Of a stretch of 34,254 bases of DNA, positions 7,436-16,418 are shown one piece after another. Position numbers and translations under genes: made by a program. The notes below the pieces were generated by a model. That model did not search any database. It was given only the letters and a program-made list of their open reading frames with translations, and had not been told where the DNA came from. How positions within the stretch are numbered: position 1 is the stretch's first letter; every line of letters begins with the position of its first letter. Source of the DNA: Aquitalea aquatica (GTDB taxonomy: Bacteria; Pseudomonadota; Gammaproteobacteria; Burkholderiales; Chromobacteriaceae); assembly GCF_013911085.1 (NCBI RefSeq), contig NZ_JACERN010000011.1, positions 1 to 34,254 on the forward strand, written 5' to 3'.

Positions 7436-9034
7436 TTACTTCAGGCTGACACCATAGAAGGAGTTCAGGCCGAAGGGGCTGACCTTGAAGCCAACCACCG
7501 ACTTGGACATCGGCTGTACCACGGTGGAGTGGGCAACCGTGGTGTACGGCAGTTGCTGCTTGAAGATTTCCTGTGCCTTGCTGTACAGCTTGGTGCGCTC
7601 GGCCACATTGGTGGTGCGCTTGGCTTTTTGCAGCAGGTCTTCAAACGGCTTGTAGCACCACTTGGCGAAGTTGTTGCCGTTCATGGCTTCGCAGCCCAGC
7701 TGGGTGCCCAGCCAGTTGTCCGGATCACCATTGTCACCCGTCCAGCCGATCAGCATGGCATCGTGCTCGCCAGCCTTGGCGCGCTTGATGTACTCGCCCC
7801 ATTCGTAGGTGGTGATCTTGGCCTTGACGCCGATCTTGGCCCAGTCAGCCTGGACCATTTCGGCCATCAGCTTGGCATTGGGGTTGTACGGACGCTGAAC
7901 CGGCATCGCCCACAGGGTGATGTCAAAGCCGTTCGGGTAGCCAGCCTTGGCCAGCAGTGCCTTGGCTTTTTCCACGCTGTACGGCGCATCTTTCAGGCTC
8001 TTGTTGTAGGACCACTGGGTCGGCGGCATCGGGTTGGTGGCGGCCTGGCCTGCACCCTGATATACGGCGTCGATGATGGCTTTCTTGTTGACAGCCATGT
8101 CCAGCGCCTGACGCACTTCCAGCTTGTCCATCGGCTTGTGCTTCACGTTGTAAGCCAGGTAGCCCAGATTGAAGCCGGCCTGGGAAATCACGTTCAGCTT
8201 GCTGTCAGCCTTCATGGCCGCGATATCGGTCGGGCGCGGGAAAGCGGTGATCTGGCATTCGCCAGCCTTCAGCTTCTGGAAACGTACCGAGGGATCGGTG
8301 GTGATGGCAAATACCAGGTTGTCGACTTTAGGACCGTCGGCCTTGTCCCAGTACTGCTTGTTGGCAGCAAAACGGATCTGCGCATCTTTCTGATAACGCT
8401 TGAAGATGAAGGGACCGGTACCTACCGGCTGCTGGTTCAGCAGTTGCGGTGTACCAGCCTTCAGCAGCTTGTCGGCGTATTCGGCCGACTGAATGGAGGC
8501 AAAGCTCATCGCCAGGTTCTGCAGGAAGGCAGCATCGATGCTCTTCAGAGTGAACTTGACGGTGTTGGCATCCAGCTTTTCGACTTTGGTGATGTTTTCA
8601 TCCATGCCCATATCGGTGAAATACGGGAATTCAGTCGGGTAGGCTTTGCGGAAAGCGTTGTTCTTGTTGAGCATGCGGTCGAAGGTAAACACCACGTCGT
8701 CCGCACTGAAGTCACGCGTCGGCTTGAAGTAATCAGTAGTCTGGATCTTCACACCCTTGCGCAGGTGGAAGGTGTAAGACAGGCCATCGGCAGCGACGTC
8801 CCACTTTTCAGCCAGGCCCGGCACTACCTTGGTGCCACCGCGCTGGAATTGCACCAGACGGTTGAATACGGTTTCGGCAGCGGCATCGAAGTCGGTGCCA
8901 GTGGTGTACTGACCCGGGTCGAAACCGGCCGGGCTACCTTCCGAGCAATATACGAGCGTACCAGCAGCTTGCGCGGCCATCGAGGCCGTGGCGATCAGGC
9001 CGGCGGCCAGCAGCATTTTTTTTGCAGCTTGCAT
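7436..9034 (-). CDS. dppA: dipeptide ABC transporter periplasmic binding protein DppA
   Basis: A 532-residue solute-binding protein of family 5 (SBP_bac_5). It has a Sec signal peptide: KK at 5-6, a hydrophobic core, and cleavage after AQA near residue 23. It is followed by LVYCSEGSPAGFDPG, very like the N-terminus of mature DppA. Later landmarks are TFHLRKGVKIQTT and SADDVVFTFDRML. It delivers di/tripeptides (or haem-like ligands in some species) to DppBC. The start at 9034 is preceded by AAGGA at a good distance; upstream in-frame residues are lysine-rich and not a signal peptide. First gene of the operon. Confidence 0.96.
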   Translation of the reverse strand: MQAAKKMLLAAGLIATASMAAQAAGTLVYCSEGSPAGFDPGQYTTGTDFDAAAETVFNRLVQFQRGGTKVVPGLAEKWDVAADGLSYTFHLRKGVKIQTTDYFKPTRDFSADDVVFTFDRMLNKNNAFRKAYPTEFPYFTDMGMDENITKVEKLDANTVKFTLKSIDAAFLQNLAMSFASIQSAEYADKLLKAGTPQLLNQQPVGTGPFIFKRYQKDAQIRFAANKQYWDKADGPKVDNLVFAITTDPSVRFQKLKAGECQITAFPRPTDIAAMKADSKLNVISQAGFNLGYLAYNVKHKPMDKLEVRQALDMAVNKKAIIDAVYQGAGQAATNPMPPTQWSYNKSLKDAPYSVEKAKALLAKAGYPNGFDITLWAMPVQRPYNPNAKLMAEMVQADWAKIGVKAKITTYEWGEYIKRAKAGEHDAMLIGWTGDNGDPDNWLGTQLGCEAMNGNNFAKWCYKPFEDLLQKAKRTTNVAERTKLYSKAQEIFKQQLPYTTVAHSTVVQPMSKSVVGFKVSPFGLNSFYGVSLK

Positions 9035-9125
9035 GTGTTCTTTCCTTTTCCTTTGTACAGACTTCGTGTTTTTTATCGATCGTCCGATCTCATTAAGCGC
9101 CTTTTGGGCTGCTTTGGTCGGATAC

Positions 9126-9152
9126 ATTATGCAGAGAGGGGCAGTTTGACAA
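9126..9152 (-). promoter_or_regulatory. candidate dppA promoter
   Basis: The minus strand has TTGTCA (9147-9152) and CATAAT (9126-9131), each five of six to consensus, but with a short 15-base spacer. It lies about 90 bases before the dppA start in the 177-base gap after the FabH-like gene. Confidence 0.4.
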
Positions 9153-9211
9153 GCACCCCTCCCCTGTTTTCAGTCATTAATTGCGCGTGCACAGTAGTTG
9201 TCAGGCAAAAA

Positions 9212-10333
9212 CTAGCACTTTTTCACCACAACACTGCCGACTGAATAACCGGCACCAAACGAGGAAATGACACCAACATCGCCGCTTTGCAGAGCATCAC
9301 GGCACAGATGAAAAGCAATGATCGAGCCAGCCGAGCTGGTATTGGCATAGCGATCCAGGATCACCGGTGCTTCCTGCTCCTGCGCATCGCGGCCCAGCAC
9401 GCGGCGGGCAATCAGCTGGTTCATCGCCAGATTGGCCTGATGCAGCCAGAAACGGCTGACCTGCTGCGGCTGGATGTCCAGGCTTTCCAGATGCTGCACG
9501 ATGTGCTCACCCACCATCGGGCACACTTCCTTGAATACCTTGCGCCCCTGCTGCACAAACAGCTTGTCGGTCTGGCCTATGCCCTGCTCATCGCAACGAT
9601 TCAGGAAGCCGAAATTGTTGCGGATATTATTGGAGAACACGGTAGCCAGACGGGTACCGAGGATTTCGAACTGCTCGGCCGCACTGGCCGACTCGGCAGC
9701 TTCCAGCACGATGGCGGTGCAGGCATCGCCAAAAATGAAATGGCTGTCGCGGTCGCGGAAATTAAGGTGAGCCGAGCAGATTTCCGGGCTGATCACCAGC
9801 ACCGCGCGCGCCTGGCCGCTCTGGATGGCATTGACTGCAGTCTGGATGCCGAAGGTGGCCGAAGAACAAGCCACATTCATATCAAAAGCGTAGCCCTGCA
9901 CACCCAGCGCCTGCTGAATCTCGATGGATACCGCCGGATAGGGGCGCTGCATATTGGAGCAGGCCACCAACACCATATCGATATCAGCGGCGCTTCTACC
10001 TGCCTGGGCCAGCGCGGCCGTGGCCGCCGCCACGCCCATTTCGGCCTGGATGGACAATTCATCATTGCTGCGTTCCGGCAGATAAGGTGCCATCCGCGTT
10101 GGATCCAGCACCCCATCCTTGTTCATCAGGAAACGCTGCTTGATGCCGGAAGCCTTCTCGATGAATTCGGCACTGGATTCAGCCAGCGCGCTCAGGTTGC
10201 CAGCGGCAATTTCTGCGGCATGCTGCTGGTTGTATGCTGCGACATACTGATTGAAAGCAACAACCAGTTCTTCGTTGCTGACGGCATGCGGCGGGGTAAA
10301 CAGGCCGGTGCCGCTGATGACCACTTTCTTCAT
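9212..10333 (-). CDS. beta-ketoacyl-ACP synthase III-like enzyme (long FabH homologue)
   Basis: A 373-residue thiolase-fold condensing enzyme. The Cys-His-Asn triad is complete: Cys156 in [10 protein letters not shown], His298 in [10 protein letters not shown], Asn331 in YANTSSAGS. It is longer than standard FabH (about 320) because of an N-terminal insertion (about residues 25-90) and resembles, by recall, Pseudomonas aeruginosa PA3286, which condenses medium-chain acyl-CoA from beta-oxidation with malonyl-ACP. That substrate assignment is inference. A glycine-rich C-terminal GAGYSVGS is present. The start at 10333 ([10 protein letters not shown]) is chosen by family similarity, with AGGGA close upstream. 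It is alone on its strand, divergent from iscR. Confidence 0.88.
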   Translation of the reverse strand: MKKVVISGTGLFTPPHAVSNEELVVAFNQYVAAYNQQHAAEIAAGNLSALAESSAEFIEKASGIKQRFLMNKDGVLDPTRMAPYLPERSNDELSIQAEMGVAAATAALAQAGRSAADIDMVLVACSNMQRPYPAVSIEIQQALGVQGYAFDMNVACSSATFGIQTAVNAIQSGQARAVLVISPEICSAHLNFRDRDSHFIFGDACTAIVLEAAESASAAEQFEILGTRLATVFSNNIRNNFGFLNRCDEQGIGQTDKLFVQQGRKVFKEVCPMVGEHIVQHLESLDIQPQQVSRFWLHQANLAMNQLIARRVLGRDAQEQEAPVILDRYANTSSAGSIIAFHLCRDALQSGDVGVISSFGAGYSVGSVVVKKC

Positions 10334-10460
10334 ATTCCCTGTCTCTCTGACAAAAACACCACCAGCAATATGTTTCGCTGTCACCACGGCAAGCAGTGCA
10401 GCAGCAGCGCACAGCAGGCGGTATTTGTGATTGCACCCATGTAAACGGGCGTTTGCTCGA

Positions 10461-10490
10461 ATAATACACCAAGCCCTGCACAGCCTGTAA
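10461..10490 (-). promoter_or_regulatory. weak candidate promoter for the FabH-like gene
   Basis: The minus strand has TTACAG (10485-10490), an 18-base spacer and TATTAT (10461-10466), about 130 bases upstream of the start codon in the 328-base divergent region shared with iscR. The -35 match is poor. Confidence 0.3.
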
Positions 10491-10596
10491 TTAATGCCCC
10501 CGGCCGTTTATAAACCTAGTAAAATGCTCAACTTTGCTGCACTTGCGTCGCAGGTCTGGGATGCTTTGCAACAACCATGTCCGCATGGATGAATTT

Positions 10597-10621
10597 ATAG
10601 TTGACCAAATTAGTCGGGAAT
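10597..10621 (+). promoter_or_regulatory. IscR type 1 operator
   Basis: The 25 bases from ATAGTTGACC onward match the published type 1 IscR consensus at 23 of 25 positions by my count; the two mismatches are at positions 10 and 23. The site overlaps the iscR -35 region, so [2Fe-2S]-IscR bound here would repress the isc operon, as in E. coli. Confidence 0.8.
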
Positions 10622-10631
10622 TGGGTATAAT
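10601..10631 (+). promoter_or_regulatory. isc operon promoter
   Basis: TTGACC (10601-10606) and a perfect TATAAT (10626-10631) lie upstream of iscR, with a long 19-base spacer. The -35 lies inside the IscR operator. The transcription start would be near 10638, about 25 bases before the iscR start codon. Confidence 0.75.
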
Positions 10632-10661
10632 AAGCCCAACCACCCACCGGAGTTTAAGATC

Positions 10662-11156
10662 ATGCGTCTCACCACCAAAGGCCGCTTTGCGGTAACCGCC
10701 ATGCTGGACCTTGCCATGCGCGAAGCCAATGGCCCGGTGACACTGGCCGGCATCAGCGAACGCCAGAGCATTTCCCTTTCCTACCTGGAACAACTGTTTG
10801 GCAAACTGCGCCGTTCCGAACTGGTTGACAGCGTGCGCGGCCCTGGCGGCGGCTACACCCTGGCCCGCGTACCGGCCGACATCTCGGTGGCTGACATCAT
10901 CGCCGCCGTGGATGAGCCGGTTGACGCCACCCAGTGCGGTGGCCGCGAAAACTGTCATGACAATCACCGCTGCATGACCCACGACTTGTGGACCAACCTG
11001 AACGCCACCATTTTCGACTATCTGGCCAAGGTCACCCTGGGCAGCCTGGTTGAAAAGCAGCGCGCCAAGGAAGCAGCAGCCAAAGATAGCAATGTAATGC
11101 AGGACAAGCGCGAAAGCAGCACTCGTACCGCTGCCTCCGCCTCCAGCGCACTGTAA
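10662..11156 (+). CDS. iscR: Fe-S cluster assembly transcriptional regulator IscR
   Basis: A 164-residue Rrf2-family repressor. The winged helix covers about residues 1-75 (MRLTTKGRFAVTAMLDLA; recognition region SLSYLEQLFGKLRR; wing GPGGGYTLAR). The [2Fe-2S] ligands are Cys92, Cys98, Cys104 and His107, exactly as in E. coli. The C-terminal tail (about 130-164) is charged and low in complexity. The start is fixed by GGAG nine bases upstream and conserved MRLTTKGR. It heads the isc operon behind its own operator and presumably adjusts it to Fe-S demand. Confidence 0.98.
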   Translation: MRLTTKGRFAVTAMLDLAMREANGPVTLAGISERQSISLSYLEQLFGKLRRSELVDSVRGPGGGYTLARVPADISVADIIAAVDEPVDATQCGGRENCHDNHRCMTHDLWTNLNATIFDYLAKVTLGSLVEKQRAKEAAAKDSNVMQDKRESSTRTAASASSAL

Positions 11157-11183
11157 GCGCACCGCATCCCCGGAGAATTGATA

Positions 11184-12401
11184 ATGAGTCAGCTCAAGCT
11201 TCCCATCTACCTCGACTATTCGGCCACTACCCCGGTCGATCCCCGCGTTGCCGCCAAGATGATTCCCTATCTGACCGAGCAGTTCGGCAACCCGGCGTCG
11301 CGCAGCCACAGCTTTGGCTGGACGGCAGAAGAGGCGGTAGAGAATGCGCGGGCAGAAGTGGCCAAGCTCCTGAATGCCGACCCCAAGGAAATCGTCTGGA
11401 CCTCCGGTGCCACCGAGTCTGACAACTTGGCCATCAAGGGCGCCGCCCAGTTCTACAAGAGCCGTGGCAAGCACATCATCACCGTCAAGACCGAGCACAA
11501 AGCGGTGCTGGATACATGTCGCGAGCTGGAACGCCAAGGCTTTGAAGTCACTTATCTGGGCGTGCAGGAAAATGGCCTGATCGACATTGAAGAATTCAAG
11601 GCGGCCATCCGTCCGGACACCATCCTGGTGTCGGTGATGTACGTCAACAATGAAATCGGCGTGATCCAGGATATTCCGCAAATCGGCGAAATCTGCCGTG
11701 AAAAAGGCATCATCTTCCATGTCGACGCCACCCAGGCGCCGGGCAAGGTGAAGATGGACATGAATGTGCTGAAAGTGGACCTGATGAGCCTGTCGGCTCA
11801 CAAGGCCTATGGCCCCAAGGGCATCGGTGCCCTGTATGTTCGCCGCAAACCACGTGTGCGTCTGGAAGCACAGATGCACGGCGGTGGCCATGAGCGCGGT
11901 TTCCGTTCCGGCACCCTGCCCACCCATCAGATCGTCGGTATGGGCGAGGCTTTCCGCCTGGCCCGCGAAGAGATGGACAGCGAGAGCGAACGCATCCGCA
12001 TGCTGCGCGACCGCCTGTGGAACGGTATCAAGGACATGGAAGAGGTGTACATCAACGGCGACATCGACCAGCGTGTACCGCACAACCTCAATGTCAGCTT
12101 CAACTTCGTCGAAGGGGAAAGCCTGATCATGGCGATCAAGGACTTGGCAGTTTCCAGTGGTTCGGCCTGCACCTCGGCCTCGCTGGAGCCTTCCTATGTA
12201 CTGCGCGCACTGGGCCGTAACGACGAGATGGCACACAGCTCCATCCGTTTCACCCTGGGCCGCTTCACCACCGAAGAAGAAATCGACTTCGCCATTGCGC
12301 TGTTGAAAGATAAAATCGGCAAGCTGCGCGAACTGTCCCCACTGTGGGAGATGTTCAAGGAAGGCGTAGACCTGAATTCGGTACAGTGGGCCGCACACTG
12401 A
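11184..12401 (+). CDS. iscS: cysteine desulfurase IscS
   Basis: A 405-residue PLP enzyme that converts cysteine to alanine and gives a persulfide for Fe-S clusters and tRNA thiolation. PLP lysine is Lys207 ([12 protein letters not shown]), and the mobile persulfide cysteine is Cys329 in [29 protein letters not shown] at the N-terminus and [13 protein letters not shown] (232-244) are class hallmarks. The ATG at 11184 is preferred over an in-frame TTG six bases earlier, as GGAG lies nine bases upstream of it. Its start is 27 bases after iscR. Confidence 0.98.
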   Translation: MSQLKLPIYLDYSATTPVDPRVAAKMIPYLTEQFGNPASRSHSFGWTAEEAVENARAEVAKLLNADPKEIVWTSGATESDNLAIKGAAQFYKSRGKHIITVKTEHKAVLDTCRELERQGFEVTYLGVQENGLIDIEEFKAAIRPDTILVSVMYVNNEIGVIQDIPQIGEICREKGIIFHVDATQAPGKVKMDMNVLKVDLMSLSAHKAYGPKGIGALYVRRKPRVRLEAQMHGGGHERGFRSGTLPTHQIVGMGEAFRLAREEMDSESERIRMLRDRLWNGIKDMEEVYINGDIDQRVPHNLNVSFNFVEGESLIMAIKDLAVSSGSACTSASLEPSYVLRALGRNDEMAHSSIRFTLGRFTTEEEIDFAIALLKDKIGKLRELSPLWEMFKEGVDLNSVQWAAH

Positions 12402-12415
12402 ACTATCAATGATTT

Positions 12416-12448
12416 ACGGGGTGGGCCAGCCAGTTTGGCCGGCCCCGT
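12416..12448 (+). other. mRNA hairpin between iscS and iscU
   Basis: ACGGGG (12416-12421) pairs with CCCCGT (12443-12448), and GGCCA (12424-12428) with TGGCC (12436-12440), separated by a 2x2 internal loop. There is no U-tract, so it is not a terminator. It ends just before the iscU ribosome-binding site (AGGAGA) and could protect or process the downstream mRNA. Confidence 0.55.
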
Positions 12449-12465
12449 CAGCAGGAGAGAGAACC

Positions 12466-12849
12466 ATGGCATACAGCGACAAGTTGATGGATCACTACGA
12501 GAACCCGCGCAATGTAGGTTCCTTCGAAAAGGGCGATGACAGCGTGGGCACCGGCATGGTGGGCGCTCCGGCCTGTGGCGACGTGATGAAGCTGCAGATC
12601 AAGGTCAATGCCGACGGCGTGATCGAAGACGCCAAATTCAAAACCTATGGCTGTGGCTCAGCCATTGCCTCGTCGTCTCTGGTCACCGAGTGGGTGAAAG
12701 GCAAATCGCTGGACGAAGCCATGGCGATCAAGAACACCGCCATCGCTGAAGAACTGGCCTTGCCGCCGGTGAAGATTCACTGCTCCATCCTGGCCGAAGA
12801 CGCCATCAAGGCAGCAGTCAGCGACTACAAGCAAAAGCACGGCAAGTAA
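12466..12849 (+). CDS. iscU: Fe-S cluster scaffold protein IscU
   Basis: A 127-residue scaffold on which [2Fe-2S] clusters are built. The cluster cysteines Cys37 (PACGD), Cys63 (YGCGSA) and Cys106 (HCS) are at the positions known from E. coli, with Asp39. The HscA-recognition motif LPPVK is at 99-103. The start at 12466 ([16 protein letters not shown]) has AGGAGAGAGAA upstream; a longer in-frame form would translate the intercistronic hairpin. It works with IscS, HscA and HscB encoded next to it. Confidence 0.98.
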   Translation: MAYSDKLMDHYENPRNVGSFEKGDDSVGTGMVGAPACGDVMKLQIKVNADGVIEDAKFKTYGCGSAIASSSLVTEWVKGKSLDEAMAIKNTAIAEELALPPVKIHCSILAEDAIKAAVSDYKQKHGK

Positions 12850-12859
12850 GGAGCACGAC

Positions 12860-13183
12860 ATGGCTATCACTCTGTCCGCCAGCGCGGCCAACCACGTCAG
12901 CCAGTTTCTGGCCAAACGCGGCAAAGGCCTGGGCATCCGTCTGGGGGTGAAAACCTCCGGCTGCTCCGGCATGGCCTACAAGCTGGAGTTCGTCGACTCG
13001 GCCATCGAGGACGACATCACCTTCGAGAGCCATGGCGTCACCGTCTTCACCGATGCCAAGAGCCTGGCCTATCTGGACGGCACCGAACTGGATTACACCA
13101 AGGAAGGGCTCAACGAAGGTTTCAAGTTCAACAACCCCAACGTGAAAAACGAATGTGGTTGTGGCGAAAGCTTCAACGTCTGA
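12860..13183 (+). CDS. iscA: iron-sulfur cluster assembly protein IscA
   Basis: A 107-residue A-type carrier. The three conserved cysteines are Cys35 (KTSGCSGM), Cys99 and Cys101 (ECGCGESF), the set that binds an Fe-S cluster or iron. It begins ten bases after iscU behind TAAGGAG. It delivers clusters to apo-targets. Confidence 0.97.
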   Translation: MAITLSASAANHVSQFLAKRGKGLGIRLGVKTSGCSGMAYKLEFVDSAIEDDITFESHGVTVFTDAKSLAYLDGTELDYTKEGLNEGFKFNNPNVKNECGCGESFNV

Positions 13184-13185
13184 TT

Positions 13186-13234
13186 GCGCGCCTTCGCGCC
13201 ACACTGCCGTGGATGGCCGCCCCTAGCGGCCATC
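13186..13234 (+). other. tandem hairpins between iscA and hscB
   Basis: GCGCG-CCTT-CGCGC (13186-13199) is followed by a 9-bp perfect stem (13212-13220 with 13226-13234, loop CCCTA). Neither is followed by a U-run. They may mark a processing or stability boundary between the scaffold genes and the chaperone genes. Confidence 0.5.
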
Positions 13235-13268
13235 TGCCAGCCAACCTGCAGTTTCCCAGCCCAAGGCC

Positions 13269-13802
13269 ATGACCACCGAATTCTCCCAGGATTTCTTTCA
13301 GCTGTTCGGCCTGTCGCGCCGCTTCGCGCTGGATAGCCAGCAACTCGAACAATCCTGGCGTGCCGCCGCCGCCGCCGTCCACCCAGACCGCTACGCCAGC
13401 AGCCCGGATGCGGAAAAGCGCATGGCACTGATGCAGGCTACCCACGTCAACGAAGCTTATCAGACGCTGAAAAGCCCACTGCGCCGTGGCCGTTACCTGC
13501 TATCGCTGCAGGGTGTGGATACCCAGGAAGAAACCAATACCAGCATGCCGCTGGATTTCCTGATGGCGCAGATGGAATGGCGCGAAAGCATAGAAGAAGC
13601 GCGCGACAGCAGTGATGTCGATGCACTGGAAGCCCTGTCCTCCCGCCTGCGCAGCGACAAGCGCGCACTGGAAGCCGAACTGGGAAATGCTCTGGATAGC
13701 ACAGCAGACTTGGACGCGGCTGCGGTGATGGTGCGAAAATTGCGCTTTCTGGAAAAACTCGATCAGGAGATCGGCGACGCCATCGAAACCCTGCTTGGCT
13801 AA
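13269..13802 (+). CDS. hscB: Fe-S cluster co-chaperone HscB
   Basis: A 177-residue J-domain protein (Hsc20). The HPD tripeptide that stimulates HscA ATPase is at 38-40 (VHPDR), within an N-terminal J-domain (about 1-75: FFQLFGL, NEAYQTLKSPLRRGRYLL). The C-terminal three-helix domain (about 90-177) binds IscU. Only a weak ribosome-binding site (AAGG) precedes the ATG. It lies 85 bases after iscA with two hairpins between. Confidence 0.95.
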   Translation: MTTEFSQDFFQLFGLSRRFALDSQQLEQSWRAAAAAVHPDRYASSPDAEKRMALMQATHVNEAYQTLKSPLRRGRYLLSLQGVDTQEETNTSMPLDFLMAQMEWRESIEEARDSSDVDALEALSSRLRSDKRALEAELGNALDSTADLDAAAVMVRKLRFLEKLDQEIGDAIETLLG

Positions 13803-13861
13803 GCCGTCACCACTGGCACCGCTGATGTTTCTGCTCACGCGACAACAATAAAGATTCCGTC

Positions 13862-15721
13862 ATGGCTCTACTACAAATCGCCGAACCCGGCCTGTCCGCA
13901 GCACCACACCAGCACCGCCTGGCTGTGGGCATTGATCTTGGCACCACCAACTCGCTGGTGGCCACGGTAAGAAGTGGCGCCACCACCGTACTGGCCGACG
14001 AGTTTGGCCGTAGCCTGCTGCCCTCGGTCGTACGCTATCAGGATGGCGGCCAGGTGACCGTGGGCTACGATGCCCAGCGTGAACAGAACCATGACCCGCA
14101 CAACACCATTACCTCGGTAAAACGCTTCATGGGACGCGGCCTGTCCGATATCAAGGATGCCGGCAGCCTGCCCTACCGTTTTGTCGATGCCCCCGGCATG
14201 GTGCAATTGCACACGGTGGCCGGGGTAAAAAGCCCGGTGGAAGTATCGGCCGACATCTTGCGTGCGCTCACCCAGCGTGCTGAAGCCAGCCTGGGCGGTG
14301 AGCTGACCGGTGCCGTGATTACCGTACCGGCGTATTTTGACGACGCCCAGCGCCAGGCCACCAAGGATGCCGCCCGGCTCGCCGGCCTCACCGTACTGCG
14401 CCTGCTGAACGAACCCACCGCCGCCGCCATTGCCTACGGTCTGGACAATGGCGCAGAAGGCACTTACGTGGTGTACGACCTGGGCGGTGGTACTTTTGAC
14501 ATCTCCATCCTCAAACTCACCCGTGGTGTCTTTGAAGTGCTGTCCACCAGTGGCGACTCTGCCCTGGGTGGCGATGACTTCGACCACCGCGTGTATTGCT
14601 GGATTCTGGAACAAGCCGACCTGCATGGCCTGTCCGCCCAGGACACCCGCCTGTTGCTCACCCGTGCCCGCGAAGCAAAAGAAGCACTCACCGAGCACAG
14701 TGATACCCGCATCACCGCCATCCTGTCCGATGGCAACGCGGTAGACCTGACCCTGGATCAGGACACCTTCCGCCAGATCACCAAGACCCTGGTCGACAAG
14801 ACCCTGCTGCCGGTGCGCAAGGCCTTGCGCGATGCCGATATCAGCGCTGTCGACGTCAAGGGTGTGGTGATGGTGGGCGGTGCCACCCGCATGCCGCATA
14901 TCCAGAAAGCCGTGGCCGACTTCTTCGGCCAGCCGCCCTTGACTAATCTGGACCCGGACAAGGTGGTTGCTCTCGGTGCCGCCATCCAGGCCAATGTACT
15001 GGCCGGCAACAAGGGCGAGGACGAATGGCTGCTGCTGGACGTGATTCCGCTGTCGCTGGGCATCGAAACTATGGGCGGCCTTACCGAAAAGATCATCCCG
15101 CGCAACAGCACCATCCCGGTGGCGCGCGCGCAGGAGTTCACCACCTTCAAGGATGGCCAGACCGCCATGTCCATCCATGTGCTGCAGGGTGAGCGCGAAC
15201 TGGTGGCCGACTGCCGCAGTCTGGCGCAATTCGTGCTGCGAGGCATTCCGCCCATGGTGGCCGGAGCTGCCCGCATCCGTATTACCTTCCAGGTAGACGC
15301 CGACGGCCTGCTGGCGGTATCTGCCCGCGAAATGACCAGCGGCGTCGAAGCCAGCATCGAAGTGAAACCCTCTTATGGCCTGTCCGACGACGCCATCAGC
15401 CAGATGCTGAGCGACTCGCTGGCCCATGTGCAGGACGACATCGAAGCGCGCAAACTGCGCGAAGCCATTGTTGATGCCGACAGCCTGCGCGATGCCACGC
15501 TGGCCGCGCTGCGCATCGATGGTGACCTGCTCACGGCAGAAGAAACCAGTGCCATCCAGCTGGTATTGCAGCAGCTGGAACAAGCCACGGCCAGCCATAC
15601 AACACTGCAAGTCAACCAGGCCACCCATCGCCTGAACAAGGCCACCGAAGACTTTGCCGCCCGCCGCATGGATCGCAATATCCAGCGCGCACTCAAGGGC
15701 CAGAAAATTTCCGAGCTATAA
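13862..15721 (+). CDS. hscA: Fe-S cluster assembly Hsp70-type chaperone HscA
   Basis: A 619-residue Hsp70 of the HscA type. The nucleotide-binding domain (about 20-385) has [25 protein letters not shown] and [16 protein letters not shown]. The substrate-binding domain (about 390-505) is followed by a helical lid. The C-terminal EEVD-like tail of DnaK is absent, as is usual for HscA. It binds the LPPVK motif of IscU and, with HscB, drives cluster transfer. The ribosome-binding site is weak (AAAGA). It follows hscB by 59 bases. Confidence 0.97.
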   Translation: MALLQIAEPGLSAAPHQHRLAVGIDLGTTNSLVATVRSGATTVLADEFGRSLLPSVVRYQDGGQVTVGYDAQREQNHDPHNTITSVKRFMGRGLSDIKDAGSLPYRFVDAPGMVQLHTVAGVKSPVEVSADILRALTQRAEASLGGELTGAVITVPAYFDDAQRQATKDAARLAGLTVLRLLNEPTAAAIAYGLDNGAEGTYVVYDLGGGTFDISILKLTRGVFEVLSTSGDSALGGDDFDHRVYCWILEQADLHGLSAQDTRLLLTRAREAKEALTEHSDTRITAILSDGNAVDLTLDQDTFRQITKTLVDKTLLPVRKALRDADISAVDVKGVVMVGGATRMPHIQKAVADFFGQPPLTNLDPDKVVALGAAIQANVLAGNKGEDEWLLLDVIPLSLGIETMGGLTEKIIPRNSTIPVARAQEFTTFKDGQTAMSIHVLQGERELVADCRSLAQFVLRGIPPMVAGAARIRITFQVDADGLLAVSAREMTSGVEASIEVKPSYGLSDDAISQMLSDSLAHVQDDIEARKLREAIVDADSLRDATLAALRIDGDLLTAEETSAIQLVLQQLEQATASHTTLQVNQATHRLNKATEDFAARRMDRNIQRALKGQKISEL

Positions 15722-15730
15722 GGACCCTCC

Positions 15731-16072
15731 ATGCCACGCCTGATTGTGCTGCCCCACGCCGACCTCTGCCCCGAAGGCGCAGTGATCGACAACGCCGAAA
15801 CCGGCAAAAACATCTGCGAGGTGTTGCTGGAACACGATATCGAAATCGAGCACGCCTGCGAGCTGTCCTGTGCCTGCACCACCTGCCACTGCATCGTGCG
15901 CGAAGGCTTTGATTCGCTGAATGAGGCGGACGAACTGGAAGAAGACATGCTGGACAAGGCCTGGGGGCTGGAATCGCAGTCGCGCCTGTCCTGCCAGGCG
16001 GTGATCGGTGACGAAGACCTAGTGGTGGAAATTCCGCGCTACACCATCAACCACGCCCGCGAACACCATTGA
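15731..16072 (+). CDS. fdx: [2Fe-2S] ferredoxin of the ISC system
   Basis: A 113-residue adrenodoxin-type ferredoxin. The cluster ligands are Cys43, Cys49, Cys52 (C-X5-C-X2-C) and Cys88 in RLSCQAVI, at the E. coli Fdx spacing. Acidic stretch NEADELEEDMLDKA (64-77) is the usual partner-binding surface. AAGGA precedes the ATG, nine bases after hscA. It supplies electrons to IscS/IscU. Confidence 0.96.
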   Translation: MPRLIVLPHADLCPEGAVIDNAETGKNICEVLLEHDIEIEHACELSCACTTCHCIVREGFDSLNEADELEEDMLDKAWGLESQSRLSCQAVIGDEDLVVEIPRYTINHAREHH

Positions 16073-16081
16073 TTTGCTCCC

Positions 16082-16121
16082 CGGCAGGGCTGCCCCTGTC
16101 GCCCTGCGACATGCCCTGCCG
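16082..16121 (+). other. inverted repeat after fdx
   Basis: CGGCAGGGC (16082-16090) and GCCCTGCCG (16113-16121) form a 9-bp perfect stem with a 22-base loop that could itself fold. There is no following U-run. It lies ten bases past the fdx stop, in the 131-base gap before iscX. Confidence 0.45.
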
Positions 16122-16146
16122 ATAGACGCAATCTTTTACAAGAGCC

Positions 16147-16179
16147 ATGCACAAAACCTGCACGCTAAGTTTTATGCAT
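16147..16179 (+). promoter_or_regulatory. dyad upstream of iscX
   Basis: ATGCACAAAAC (16147-16157) and GTTTTATGCAT (16169-16179) are inverted copies with ten of eleven pairs and an eleven-base spacer. The dyad ends 24 bases before the iscX ATG. It could be an RNA stem near the ribosome-binding site or a protein-binding site. A longer iscX reading frame would start inside it, but the downstream ATG is preferred. Confidence 0.4.
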
Positions 16180-16203
16180 CGCCCCGGTACTCTGGAGAAC
16201 GAG

Positions 16204-16398
16204 ATGAAATGGACCGACGTTAACGACATCGCCATCGAGCTGGTGGAGAGCCATCCCGACATCGACCCCAAAACCGTACGCTTTGTCGACCTGCACAACT
16301 GGGTAATTGCCCTGCCAGACTTCGACGACGACCACAGCCGTGGCGGTGAGCGCGTGCTGGAAGCCATCCAGCAAGCCTGGATAGACGAGGCTGAATAA
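16204..16398 (+). CDS. iscX: Fe-S cluster assembly accessory protein IscX
   Basis: A 64-residue acidic protein of the IscX/YfhJ family, an IscS-binding iron-sensitive modulator. The MKWTDVNDIAIEL opening, DLHNWVIAL (about 28-36), the acidic DFDDDHSRG and QAWIDEAE end are family hallmarks. GGAG lies upstream at a good distance. It is the last gene of the isc operon and is followed by a terminator. Confidence 0.95.
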   Translation: MKWTDVNDIAIELVESHPDIDPKTVRFVDLHNWVIALPDFDDDHSRGGERVLEAIQQAWIDEAE

Positions 16399-16418
16399 GC
16401 GCCGCGCCAAGCATACCG

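Noticed and set aside
7364-9244. 626-codon plus-strand frame opposite dppA
   Set aside because: It covers dppA and its flanking terminator and promoter; no recognisable motif or ribosome-binding site.
10491-12398. 635-codon open frame on the minus strand, antisense to iscR-iscS
   Set aside because: It lies opposite two certain genes and crosses the isc promoter; composition is that of a reverse-complement shadow.
13871-15628. 585-codon minus-strand frame opposite hscA
   Set aside because: Shadow of hscA with no domain similarity.
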